DNA of 64,000 nt from Morchella semilibera. Taxonomy: Eukaryota > Ascomycota > Pezizomycetes > Pezizales > Morchellaceae. The notes beneath the pieces were generated by a model, which made no database searches, was not told the DNA's origin, and was given only the letters and a program-made list of their open reading frames with translations. How positions within the stretch are numbered: the stretch's first letter is position 1; every line of letters starts with the position of its first letter. The DNA is taken from NCBI GenBank assembly GCA_009192285.1, contig WBVU01000004.1:890001-954000 (forward strand). Reading direction: 5' to 3'. The position numbers were made by a program, and so were the translations under genes. Positions 50,104-60,451 of this stretch are shown here, one piece after another.

Positions 50104-51294
50104 TGTGCCGATTGATTGTTTGAAGGAATGAGCGGATGAATGAATGAATGAATGAATGAATGGCTGGCCGAATGACTGTTAGGTGCACAGACTTTATTTC
50201 CCGTTAAAATGCTACCCCAGATTTATGCACCCGGCGCCTGCTGCTACCCACTCCACTTCCCTGCCTGGGGCACTGTGTTGTTGGTGATGAGGAAATGAGG
50301 ATGCATACATTAGTACCGCAAAATCTGAAGACTTGCAGGTTGACGTCTAAAGGCGGACTCTGGTTGGCCTATACCCCTGCTGTCTCGCAACGAGTTTTTT
50401 CAGATTTTGCGGTACTCTAGAACTGGCATGTATGATGTACCTAGTCTAACCAGAATAATTAAAGGCTTGGACTACCTATAAATAGATGTACGGTACGGTT
50501 TATTCAAGTTTGTGGTGAGTAAGTACCTAATCAATCGGGCTGAAACTGAATTATAATTCCTGACACAGCAGGTACACACAGTATGTGAATTGGCCTTTTC
50601 CCTCCGGAAGCAACTATGAAACTCAGTAGTCAGTATTCCTGAATTATCAACTTTAATGAGAAGGGCTCGTTGGGTTCGGTGGTTTTTGTAGTTTTGGAAT
50701 CTGTTATGCAATGGCTCCGTTAGGTACGCACAAACGGGGAACGGAGTTTGGCCTCCCGAACAACAGTGTATTGTGTTTAGGTTGCGGTGGGAAGTTGGCC
50801 GAACACAAGCATTTGCTCGTCCGGCTTGCTCTAGGTCTAGGTACCTGGGTGTATGGAAAATCATCATGTGGTCTTCACTGGAGATCCGTTCACCAGCACG
50901 CTGGATCGAGATCGCATAAGATCCTACCATCTATCCAGTATTAGTTTAACATTAGCTCCCTTCCGCACTTGGGAGTTCGATTCTATGATCACAACGAGAA
51001 AGCTTATGCTACTCAGACACTTGTGCATGTAAAGGTAATAAATTGCAATAGCATGTTTCATATGATCAGAAACCAGTTATAGACAAAGGGAAAGGATCTC
51101 TAAGTATCATGTCATCTGGGTATCTCCCTCGCCTAGCCCACCCCACAAAAAAAAAAGACATATAAACCCAAACTCCCAAACTCCAGCCCCTCAAGACCCC
51201 GACACGCCAGTTGTAAAAAAAAAAAAAAAAATGGTGCGGCAAAACAAGAACATACTAATACAACGGCCAGAACATCATCGATCCTTTTATACAT
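50104..51294. other. Intergenic region with a foldback element
   Basis: About 1.2 kb. It contains the F-box gene's 5' flank with an (ATGA)n repeat near 50138-50161, a foldback element at 50312-50416, and two A runs (about 51148-51157 and 51214-51230). An open frame at 50472-50930 (minus) gives no recognisable protein. Confidence 0.55.
50312..50416. mobile_element. Foldback element with 18-bp perfect TIRs
   Basis: AGTACCGCAAAATCTGAA at 50312-50329 is matched exactly by its reverse complement at 50399-50416. If the inner TA of each end (50314-50315 and 50413-50414) is the target duplication, the body is 50316-50412. The ~70-bp centre is non-coding. It is not related in sequence to the other elements in the window. 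Confidence 0.75.
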
Positions 51295-51946
51295 CTACTT
51301 CTCGTTCATCTCCTCTTCCCCTGGATCCTCAAGTTCGTCAAGCTCAACTCCGCCGTCCAAATGTGAATCGCTTTTTTTCGACGCTCGAAGAAGCCACTCG
51401 CCAGTAACGACTCCACCAAAAAACCCGATCATCCTCGACAATCCCCGTTGTATCACACTATAAAACAGAAAAATCATTAAGGTGTCACCTTCCTCCCACC
51501 CTTATCAGGCAGGGTGGATTACTCAACCGATAAGGAGACAGGCCGAGTTAAAGGGAAAAAAGGCTGACTTACGGCATGGCCAATGTCCCCCCCTGTTGCA
51601 GAGAATGCACAAACAGCAGCAGCTGGAAAGGTGTCTTATTCTTATCGCACTCGTCGAGATAGGTGTACATATTCCTGAAGAACTCTTCTTCCGCTTTTGC
51701 TTCTACAGCTACCTCTGATAGCGGGTCTTCGTCCTCGCTGATGGTGAATGTCCTGCTGTATTTTCGTTTTTCATTGTTGTGAGCGCTTAGATCGAATTCT
51801 TGTAATACATGCGTGGAAGGTTGTAGTGGTGATTCGAACTCAGGAGTTGTGGTGGTGGTACCATTTCCCGGAACGAAGGGATTAAGATATGGGTTTGGCG
51901 TCCTCGAGCGTGGAAGCGGTAGTGGGGATATCAATGTTGAGAACAT
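51295..51946 (-). CDS. Hypothetical small protein
   Basis: Two exons, 51946-51573 and 51457-51295, give 178 residues. I do not recognise the family. The N-terminal 60 residues are rich in Pro, Ser, Thr and Asn. A mixed-charge helix follows (VEAKAEEEFFRNMYTYLDEC). The junction segment TLAMPVIQRGLSRMIGFFGGVVTGEWLLRAS is moderately hydrophobic and could be a membrane-associated helix. The tail is acidic (DELEDPGEEEMNE). The 115-nt intron has a GTAAGT donor and a TTTTATAG acceptor, and splicing keeps the frame. These intron signals and the compositional layout argue for a real gene. The ATG at 51946 is the first after in-frame non-ATG codons. Confidence 0.6.
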
Positions 51947-53743
51947 GCTTGCTAGCGTAGAAGTAGTAGTAGTAAATAGTAGATTCAAGGATGTTTCAGG
52001 GTTCGAAAGCTAAAGTCGGGCCTAGGAGATATAGTCGACTTTTATGACAGCTGAGCTAGCTATTCAGTGCGGAGAAAAGTACAACCGGTTTTTCTTCTCC
52101 AAGGCGTTACTTATATACTGGCTACAGCCTATCATCTATCAATCGGGCGATAGGGTGAGCCCACGTATGAGATCTGCAGGTCGCGAAAAAATAAAAATAG
52201 AGGAAAACCGGCTCTACTGAGGGTTTATCTGCTTCATCATCTCAGACGATGAGAGGACCCAAGCGCTTTCTCCTGCCCGAGCATTTTTCGCCGCATAGCC
52301 AATGGGTTGTGTGGAGGGATTGCGGGGTGTCTTAAGGCGGGTGGGTTGACCAATGGGTTTTGGGGACTGCATGAGGACACGGGATCGGGCGATCGATGGC
52401 CAGTAGGTATGCACCATGTATGTGCGCGAGGGTTTGAAAAGCCTTTTTCTCTAATGACTTAAAGAAGCGGATTGCCTACAGGAACTGAGAACGCTGGACT
52501 GTTTCTCTACTTTACTGGAAACATCTAGGCCAAACATTTTTTCTAGGTTACTTACATATGGTTAAGTACTTCACACCAAAAACCACTCGATCGATCGCCT
52601 TACGGGCCGGAGAATGGAACTTTTGCCGAACATCCATGTTAAATTGTTACACCCATGGTGGCAGCCCTCTCAATCGTCCCTCGACCAGTTCAATTGCAGG
52701 ACGAATGCTGGAATTATTTGAGGTTGACCGCGCGCCTACATATACAGCCATAGTTGACTACAAAGCTTCCAACAATAGGCTGATCTGGAACTAAGCAAAT
52801 CGCGTCGAAGGCCATTATATAGGATTCGCATCTGCCCCTAAATGTTGTTGAAAAACCACCTTGCTGATGCACTCTTGGAACGTCAAAAGTACAACATAGT
52901 ATTTCTCAGACCCGCTACCCATTCATTAATTAATCTGGACACCATTACGTCACAACAAACAATGCTTTTTTTTTAAAAAAAAAAGGAAAAAAAAAGAAAA
53001 TGCGTACCTACTAGCTATAGGCGTCTAACTTTAGTCTCTCGAATACGGATAAATTAAAACGGTCGCTGGAATTACAATTTTCCCAAGTCATATTACAGTC
53101 ACTAAACCTCCAATACACGTACACTATAATAACTCTATCGGACGAGCGAGTCTTTATATACCAAAATGCGGCCCGATTACAATTGCTCCTCTGACATAGA
53201 AGGTTTAACTACCGTGTCAGCGGGCCCCTCTCCTAGCGAGCATCAGTCGTGCGTCGAAACTTGGCCTTGGTCATTAGGTCGTTAACATTCGCCGACTTGT
53301 TGGCCTAATTAAGAGACGTGATGGAATTGCAGGTGCCTCCATGCAAACTGATAGCTCCTATGACCAGTTTTGATCGGGTTGATGTCCGACTCCCCTTGGA
53401 ATTCTCCACAGTTCAACATGGGTAGAGGTTTCCTAGGGAAGAGCATTTAAATCACGGACTAGGTCAGACCCTCGCCCATCACAGGTCTAAATTGATGAAA
53501 AAAGCCACGCATTACTTTGAGGCTGCGAGCCACTAAATGGGAATTTGCCAGGGTCAGGCGTGGGGGTTTTAAATTATGCTTAAAAAATAAAACTGAAAAA
53601 ACTAACTCCCTATCAGAATATATATGGTAAGTGCCGTAGTTAGAGCCTTTCAAGCTTATTTAAATCTGCCAGTGACGAAAATAGAGTTGGATTTAACTGT
53701 GTAGGGCCTAATATTCTAACAAAAAATAAATTCTAGTATCTGT
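51947..53743. other. Intergenic region, no recognised gene
   Basis: About 1.8 kb. Open frames such as 52558-52794 (plus) and 52214-52417 (minus) are short and show no family motif or splice context. A back-to-back T and A run lies at about 52967-52996. No inverted-repeat element was found. Confidence 0.55.
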
Positions 53744-54156
53744 ATGGCGGAAATTCATGAAAACAAGTCACTCAGTGTTGGTTCTCTGAACCGTCAACTA
53801 CGGGCATTGAACAAAACACATGATTATGCAAAACATCTCAAGGACATTCTAGTATGTAAACTTCACGCATTGTTAATTTCTGCGAGAAACTCTTTATTAG
53901 TATTCTGCTTAGGAATGTGTTTTGGGAGACTACTAGCCGTCGTCTTCGCACTCCTCGCACATCCCTGATATTCTATTTAGATACTGATATCCGCCGCATC
54001 TAGGACATATGTCTTAGGCTGCGTCAGAATCTTGGGCTTGTTGAGCCTTCCGAGGCTGAGTTTGATAAGCTTGCTGGGCTTCAGGTGGTTGGTGAGCCTG
54101 CTGAACTTGATACGTATAACCTTGAAGTCGGTTTCCTGCCAAAACTCATACCTTAG
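53744..54156 (+). CDS. Possible small two-exon protein (86 residues)
   Basis: Exon 1 is 53744-53851 and exon 2 is 54004-54156, joined by a 152-nt intron with a GTATGT donor and an ATCTAG acceptor; splicing is in phase 0 and leads to a stop at 54154-54156. The product is mostly polar and helix-prone, with segments such as LNRQLRALNKTHDYAKHLKD and LVEPSEAEFDKLAGLQ. I do not recognise the family. Exon 2 looks protein-like although no start codon leads into it without splicing, which is the main support. It could also be a remnant of a larger gene, since a splice-acceptor-like CTAG lies just upstream of the ATG. Transcript evidence would decide. Confidence 0.4.
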
Positions 54157-55229
54157 TATATGCGTATTGCTTTGTGAGTTGGTGTTTGATTGGTTGTAAG
54201 TCCTTGATTTGATATACGGTTTTTGAGAGGGTATTCTGCATTTGGATGTTTAGATACACATGCTTTATTTATAAAAGGGTAGACGGATACGTAAGTATAC
54301 TCTGATTCAGATGTGATAGAAGGGTTTGTATGCACCTATAGCTCATAGTACATTTTAATTATCAAAGAAACAATAAGTGTTATGTAGTTATACAGAACTC
54401 AGACCAACGACCGATTTAACTCTAACTGCAGAGCACAAAGTACATCTAAGTGTTGTATGGGAAAATGATATCAACTACAAGTATACACGTATGGTATGTA
54501 GAGTACTACTAGTAGATATAAATACAACTATCGTATAGTAATACTTACTTGATTGGGAATGGACGGGCTATCGAACTCGATCGAGCCCCGAGTCACAAAA
54601 CCAGCTGGTTAAGATTTAGTATGTCTATCTATTCGATTCTAGTACGTATGTACTTAACAAAGTACATATTATACGTTTTTAAAGTTACAGTATATAGTAG
54701 TCAACGAGATAACTAACCCGTTATTCAAAATCGAACTCTAACGCTATATACATGTAGTCCTAGACATATGTTGATATTAAAATTGGTAAGTACTTATGTA
54801 CCTTATATACGTGTCGCGAGAATAGGTTTCTGCCACAATTTGGTGGAAACATATTCTCACTGCAAGTACAGTCGTTCACGGGGTGAAGACGGACACTGGG
54901 TGTTGACGGATTGCAGGCAAAACTTGGCTTGGCTGTCTCTCTTTTGCCTTGTTCCGTCAACACCCAGTGTCCGTCTTCACCCCGTGAACGACTGTACTAC
55001 CTACCCAACGTTTTGTATGTGATTACTTACATAAGCGATTGCTAGTTGCACCGGTAGTGCACCACCAAAAATATATCCGCCAAGCCCATCCCGCTAAAGC
55101 ACAAGGATCCAATTGCGGCTCATTCAGAACACGCGGCTTCGCTGAATCAACCGCCCATCACCACCGATTTCCAACATTTCAACATATAAACACTAACCTC
55201 CAAGCTCTCAATCAGCAAAACAACTAAGT
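54157..55229. other. Intergenic region with a perfect-arm foldback element
   Basis: About 1.1 kb between the possible small gene and the Yip1 gene. It is AT-rich, with TACATGTA at 54749 and one long-armed foldback element at 54869-54994. A short inverted pair (CGGGCT...AGCCCCG) near 54570-54592 looks vaguely tRNA-like on the minus strand but does not fold as a tRNA. Confidence 0.55.
54869..54994. mobile_element. Foldback element with 42-bp perfect inverted arms
   Basis: The left arm (54869-54910) starts CAGTCGTTCACGGGGTGAAG and is matched without mismatch by the right arm (54953-54994). TA flanks both sides (54867-54868 and 54995-54996). The centre is only ~42 bp. The perfect arms imply recent insertion or repair by hairpin exchange. 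It is non-coding and shares no sequence with the other elements. Confidence 0.82.
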
Positions 55230-56370
55230 ATGGCAAACAACGGATATGATGTTGTCGTCGATGTCGACGACGAAGGAGACCTTGGGCACACAGACCTAGC
55301 AGACCTAGAATTCCATCCTTCAAGTACACCCTCTCAAGCTTCTATTCTATGCCACCACTGACAATATCGGAACAGGTTACAACGCCGATCAAGCTAGCGG
55401 AAAGATGCCCACGAGCGCATCGAGTGCGTTTACTTCTAGGATGAGGTTCTTAAGTGCTGGAAGCTAATAGAGGAATCATAGATACTGGCGGGTTCTTCGG
55501 CTCAAGCTCATCCAATAATCGAAGCGGCGATGGTTCCAGCAAGCGCTTTCTATGGACAATGGACTTCTATGCGCAGTTCTTCGATGTGGATACGAACGAG
55601 GTTTTGAAGCGGTGCTGGGCGGCGTTATTCCCGAGGGAGAGGTTTCTAGATGTGTTAGATGGGAATCCAGATCTCTATGGTTTGCGCCCTCTGGAACTAG
55701 AGATTACATCAGCAAGCTAACTAGCTGGTCAATAGGTCCTTTTTGGATAACTACAACTGTAGTATTGATCCTTTTTCTATCCTCTACAATCGCACAATAC
55801 TTCGCCCGTATGAAAGATGCGCCGTACGTCTACGACTTTGGCTTGCTCTCTGGTGCAGCGGGATTGATGTACGGTTACACCGCTTTTGTGCCCATTGGTT
55901 TGTGGGGTGTGTTGAAGTGGTATGGGAGCGAGAGCGCAAACCTGCTGGAGTGCTTGTCGCTGTACGGGTATAGCAATCTCATTTGGGTGCCAGTAGCTAT
56001 CGCGAGTGCATCAAATATTACCAGTATATTATCTTACAGATAAGGCTTGAGTAGAGATGAAACTAACAGCTTGAGATAGTTTTAAACTACGTCTTTGTCG
56101 GCGTGGGCTTTGGCGTATCGGCGCTATTTTTGTTCCGTAACTTGCTACCAGTGGTTAATGCGACGGACGCCAAGACAGCCAAGGTATTGTTGGTACTCAT
56201 TATTGCGATCCATGCGGGTTTGGCCTTGACGATCAAGATTTTGTTTTTTGCGTACGTACACTTCCCTACACGTTATAACCCCAGGTAAACTAATGACCTC
56301 CTCATATAGCCACGGAAGTCCAGTAGCCAAGAAACCGGAGGGTGATGCTGCTGCTATGATGATGTTCTGA
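55230..56370 (+). CDS. Yip1-domain Golgi membrane protein (YIPF1/2-like)
   Basis: Six exons: 55230-55323, 55376-55423, 55482-55679, 55736-56023, 56080-56251 and 56310-56370, giving 286 residues. The N-terminal ~105 residues are polar and cytosolic. The conserved entry segment FYAQFFDVDTNEVLKRCW and NPDLYGPFWITTTVVLILF lead into about five membrane helices, including YDFGLLSGAAGLMYGYTAFVP, LLECLSLYGYSNLIWVP and ILNYVFVGVGFG. This matches the YIPF1/YIPF2 branch of the Yip1 family, which acts with Rab GTPases in ER-Golgi and intra-Golgi membrane traffic; yeast Yip5 may be the counterpart. The 48-nt exon 2 and the GTGCGT donor at 55424 were chosen because they alone keep the frame. Gene symbol left blank because the subfamily is inferred. 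Confidence 0.88.
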
Positions 56371-57115
56371 ACGACGTCGTATGACATGGATTTTAGTAAG
56401 TTTCTTTGAGGGGCAATGGGTACTTGCGAATTGTTTTTATTGGACCGAAAATGTTGCCAAATTTACTTTGCTAGACGGGATGGTGCATCGCTGGATTTCT
56501 TTTTCCTTGTTTAAAAGCTGTGCTACTCTGGAAGAAAAATGGAAATACTATTACCTGAACTTACATGTCAAGTGATTGGTGCAGGTGCAAGCACCTGTTC
56601 TAAGCTGCACCCGGCTCCAAAGAACTCGAGACACGATACCACGGCGTTAAAGCCTATAAAAATTCGCGTAATCGTACATCACAAAACATCGTGTAGAATG
56701 AACACGCACCCAGTTACTATATATCTCTAGTCAACTTTTCTATGCCCAACTCATCCTCCCGGTTCACATTGAATAAAGCCATGCAATTCTCAGCGGTCTA
56801 GCCTATCATCTGCCCTTGCTGTAAAAGAATCCCCTCGAATAATTGTATATTCATTCGTTTTTCGTGATTGACTCTTTGGAGCTCACGTGGTCTATGTCCA
56901 ATCAGAGCTTAGGAATTACAGCGAAGAAGTCCTCGCTGAGTGTTGAAATTCCTATATATGGGGTGCCTCTAAGCCCTCCTCTTTATTATTTTATTCCCCT
57001 TCTTGTTCACTTTTTTCCATCCTTCTCCATATCCTCTGCAATACATAAAGCTTTGCTACTGTGAGAGTATAGATAAATACCGTAATCAACAAACCCACAA
57101 AAGACAGCTCCATAC
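56371..57115. other. Intergenic region upstream of the eIF2-alpha-like gene
   Basis: About 0.75 kb. It carries the Yip1 gene's 3' flank and the promoter of the eIF2-alpha-like gene. Pyrimidine-rich stretches lie at about 56970-57040, shortly before the start codon. No gene or mobile element is visible. Confidence 0.55.
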
Positions 57116-58370
57116 ATGTCCAACAACCGTACCAGCAATGTCCGCTTCTACAAGGGAAAGCTTCCAAAGCCGGGAGACTGCGTGATGGCTTGTATCGGAA
57201 AGGTGTTTTTCCCGTCTTTATCTTTATTTCCATAGCCTTTTCTGTCATGTTTTTGGAGCAAATGTTCATGCTCAGAAAGACCACCAAGCTAGGTGTCCGC
57301 GTCAAGCTCCTCGAATATGGCCGTGTCGACGGGCTTGTTCTCGACGGCTATGTCAGCGACGGCTTTGCCGACATGAAAAATAACGCTCCCCATGGATCTA
57401 GGTCTGTTCGCGCGATCGCCAGGGAGGGCAAAAACGATGTCGTCAAGGTCCTTAGTATTAACCCTGAGACTGGTCTGTATACTCGTAGTGTTTGATGGTT
57501 TGTTGATGTAAATATATTTGCTTATACCCGCGCCCTTACTTCCCCATCTTATAGGGCTCATCGAGCTGTCGAAACGTCAAGTCACCAGCACTGAGCACAA
57601 AAGGTGTGAGAGGGGCTTTTATGAGGTAAAGACCGCAGACGCGATCCTTCGCTACGTCTCTTACGAGACCCGTATTCCGGTTGCCCAGTTGTATAAGGAT
57701 ATTGGCTGGCCGCTCGCCGAGAAGTATGGGAGCCTGTGGGTTGCCTTCGTCGTTAGCAAGAAGTATATATCCCCTCGACCCCAGCCCCTTTGGTTTTTGA
57801 TCACGACATCCTATAATACTAACCCACCACCACCACAACCATAGGAACAAAAGGGTCTGGCAAGATATCGACTTCGCCACGCCCAGAGTCTACCCCTTTC
57901 TCACCGGCTACATCGCTCGCCGCCTTACACCCTTTAAGCTGCGCGCCGAGCTGAGGATCGAATGCCACAGCTACAACGGTATCGACGCCATCAAGGACGC
58001 CCTATTCGCTGGCAGGGCCCTCAGCACTGTGGTGGTGCCCATCAAGATCTGCGTTGTCGCCTCACCGCTGTATGCCATCACCACCGAGGGGTACTCCGAC
58101 TTTGCGCAGGGGCTCATCACGCTGCGTCGCGTGATCAAGGTGATTGCAGCGTCGATTGAGGCGGAGAAAGGCACCTGTTTCTTGACGAAGGGACCGGTGG
58201 TTATGTCACCGGCGGGTGACAAGGAATTCGATGGCCGGATGATGCTGGTGGGCGAGAAGGGAAGTGTGTGTAATGATCCTTTGGGGAGGCACGTTAGGAG
58301 GATTTTGGCGAAGAGAGCAGAGGTGGAGGAGATTGATTATGGTGTTGATGTTTTATTTGGGGAGGATTAG
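57116..58370 (+). CDS. Divergent paralogue of translation initiation factor eIF2-alpha
   Basis: Four exons: 57116-57202, 57280-57472, 57555-57762 and 57845-58370, giving 337 residues (canonical eIF2-alpha is about 300-315). The fold is recognisable end to end: RFYKGKLPKPGDCVMA and KLGVRVKLLEYGRVDGLVL (S1 domain), GLIELSKRQV, the helical middle, then RRLTPFKLRAELRIECHSYN-GIDAIKDAL and VPIKICVVASPLYAITTEGY (C-terminal alpha/beta domain). Canonical fungal eIF2-alpha is very conserved, so this is almost certainly a second, diverged copy. The Ser51 loop (canonical LLSELSRRRIRS) is replaced by LDGYVSDGFADMKN with about ten extra residues, and the kinase-docking KGYID becomes TGLIE. The C-terminal acidic tail differs too. 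Intron 1 could alternatively be 57205-57275, adding two residues. Function is unknown; it could compete in eIF2 assembly or kinase binding. Confidence 0.82.
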
Positions 58371-60451
58371 ATAAGGTTTGAATGGGTTGATGGGTTCCTC
58401 CCTCTACTTTTAATGGTTCACGGGCGTCGAACATACACTTAGTTTGAGGGTTAGGGCACCCGGGGAAACTCCCCGATATATGGGGATCGATTGTACTCTT
58501 TTTTTTAATGGGTAACTGCGTATATGTACTACTACTATATGTCGTTGATGCACAGCCCGCTTCAATACTAGAAGCTTCTAATATAATATGAATCAATGAC
58601 TCTTTTTTTTCTTTCTTTCTCCCTATGCATTTGTATTGTGGTGTTGAATATACCAAGTGCTCTGGCTAGCCATGTCAATGATCATTTAGTAGGAAAACGC
58701 GCTACAGAATGACGCGCTATACGCTACCAACACCCCAGCGCGCCTAACAGATGGCTAGTGGGCCGCCATCCCGCGCTAGAATAATCTCAGTGGAACGCCT
58801 ATGGTACATGAAGTAGAACAATCTCCAACTTACATACGTCATGCACCCCCTAGTGCCCAGCTAGACATATTACTCTCGAATGAGTAATGTGTGAGTGAGC
58901 TTCCGGGAGATTGTCGGGGTCAGGGTAACACGCCAGGGTGCGACAGACATAAACGTTCGCACCTCCGGCTCCCCAGATCACGTTTGACGTTTCAGGTATG
59001 CGGTTCCGGGTCGGGGGGAAGGGAAATTGGACCCCTGCCTGTCAGACAGTTTGTCTTTCGCCCTTGATACGCTTTGCATCTCCCTGGTACGTAGTTGTCG
59101 CTGTCAAAGAAGTCCGATGGACTTATCCAGGTGGAATAAGCAATAAGGCGTTTGAGGCCCTGGGGTAGTGCATAAGTGCCCGCAGTATGTACCTACATGG
59201 TTGTGAGGGACGTATGTCTTGAGTACAAGGCTGCATGTACGTAGGTGTTTGGCACTGAGTAAGTGTCATGAGGTGTTCTGGAATGTTACCCTACGAGGGG
59301 GGGGGGGGACGCTGGGGTTAGGGTTGTGTAATACTGATAGTAGACTTACTATATGTGCCTACTTCCTAATCCGTGCATTCCTATCATTGATAGGAGCCAG
59401 ACAACCGCATGCAACTAACAAATGTGTATATATAGTGAGTTATAGAACCCTAGTTAACATGATTCTCTGTCTTGACATGAAATCCTACCTACATAAGTAG
59501 CACCAAATGCAAAACCCCTTGGAGCAGCACAGCTCAATGTCCGTTCGGCCGGCCACCAGGACGAATCCCAAGCTTCTAGCCAGCTAGCTAGAGCCAGTCC
59601 TGACTGGACGGCCAGAGCCCTGAAGTGAAGTGAAATGATTGTGAGAACATATGAACCGTTTAATGCCACAGGCTTAGCTTAAGCCCTGCCGTCGTCCGAA
59701 TACATACAAGGTCTAGCCAGGTCCAAGTGCTTGGACGCCTCCGAGATAACCCGATATCTACATACATAGCTACTTACTTACTTACTTAGTAGCTGACCTC
59801 TACATCTGCTAACTGCTAACTACTTAGCACGAACTACATATATACACTCCTGCGCGATAATTCTACAACCATCTTCCCAGTTACGTACAAAATTACAGAA
59901 GAGGGGGAGAGGGGGTTCGCAGTTATCACCGACTGGGTAGAGATATCCGCATTCCAGAATATTCCTCCTCTAGCCCGAGCTATAGCTCTAGTCAGTGCGC
60001 TGCCAGGGGGATCCCCGCTGCGGGCCCCTCCCCCCGGGCCGGGCCGAGGTGGAAACGGCCCGTAGCCTCTTTTCCCTTCAACATCCGGCCCCCCTCGACC
60101 CCCAGAACACCAAATATCAAAAATGTGTATATCTGCCATGGTCCCGTCACACGATCGTTCACCGTCGTCATCATTATATATCCATCTCCGGCTCAGGTCT
60201 GAGCTGTGTGAGCTCCGTGTACCAAAATTAGATGACCCCCGAAAGAAAAGAAGGGAAAAAAAACTAAAAAGAAGAATAGCCAGCCCGTAACGGGCCAGTC
60301 AGTACCAAAGAAGAAAAAGAAAAAAGAAGAGACTGCAAAGAAACCATAATAAACACAAGAAAGATACTACAAAAACAACCAAAAATAACCAAAAATAACT
60401 ATCAAGAAACAGATATAAAAAAATACAAAGAAAATACAAAGAAAGTCCCCT
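58371..60451. other. Intergenic region
   Basis: About 2.1 kb between the eIF2-alpha-like gene and the leftward-reading phosphoesterase gene. It holds a 12-G run at about 59297-59308, a TTAC/CTTA microsatellite near 59768-59786, a GC-rich patch with GGCCCG inverted pairs at about 60000-60070, and an A-rich stretch at 60240-60450 next to the phosphoesterase stop. No gene is supported. Confidence 0.55.

Noticed and set aside
50950-51000. B-box-like GAGTTCGATTCT
   Set aside because: No matching A box or acceptor stem occurs at the proper distance upstream.
54541-54620. tRNA-like segment on the minus strand with a GAGTTCGAT block
   Set aside because: The acceptor stem and anticodon loop cannot be formed. 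Only a short CGGGCT/AGCCCG hairpin is present.
58664-58756. Inverted CTAGCCAT / ATGGCTAG pair around a GCGC-rich core
   Set aside because: Only 8 bp match; that is expected by chance in this much sequence.
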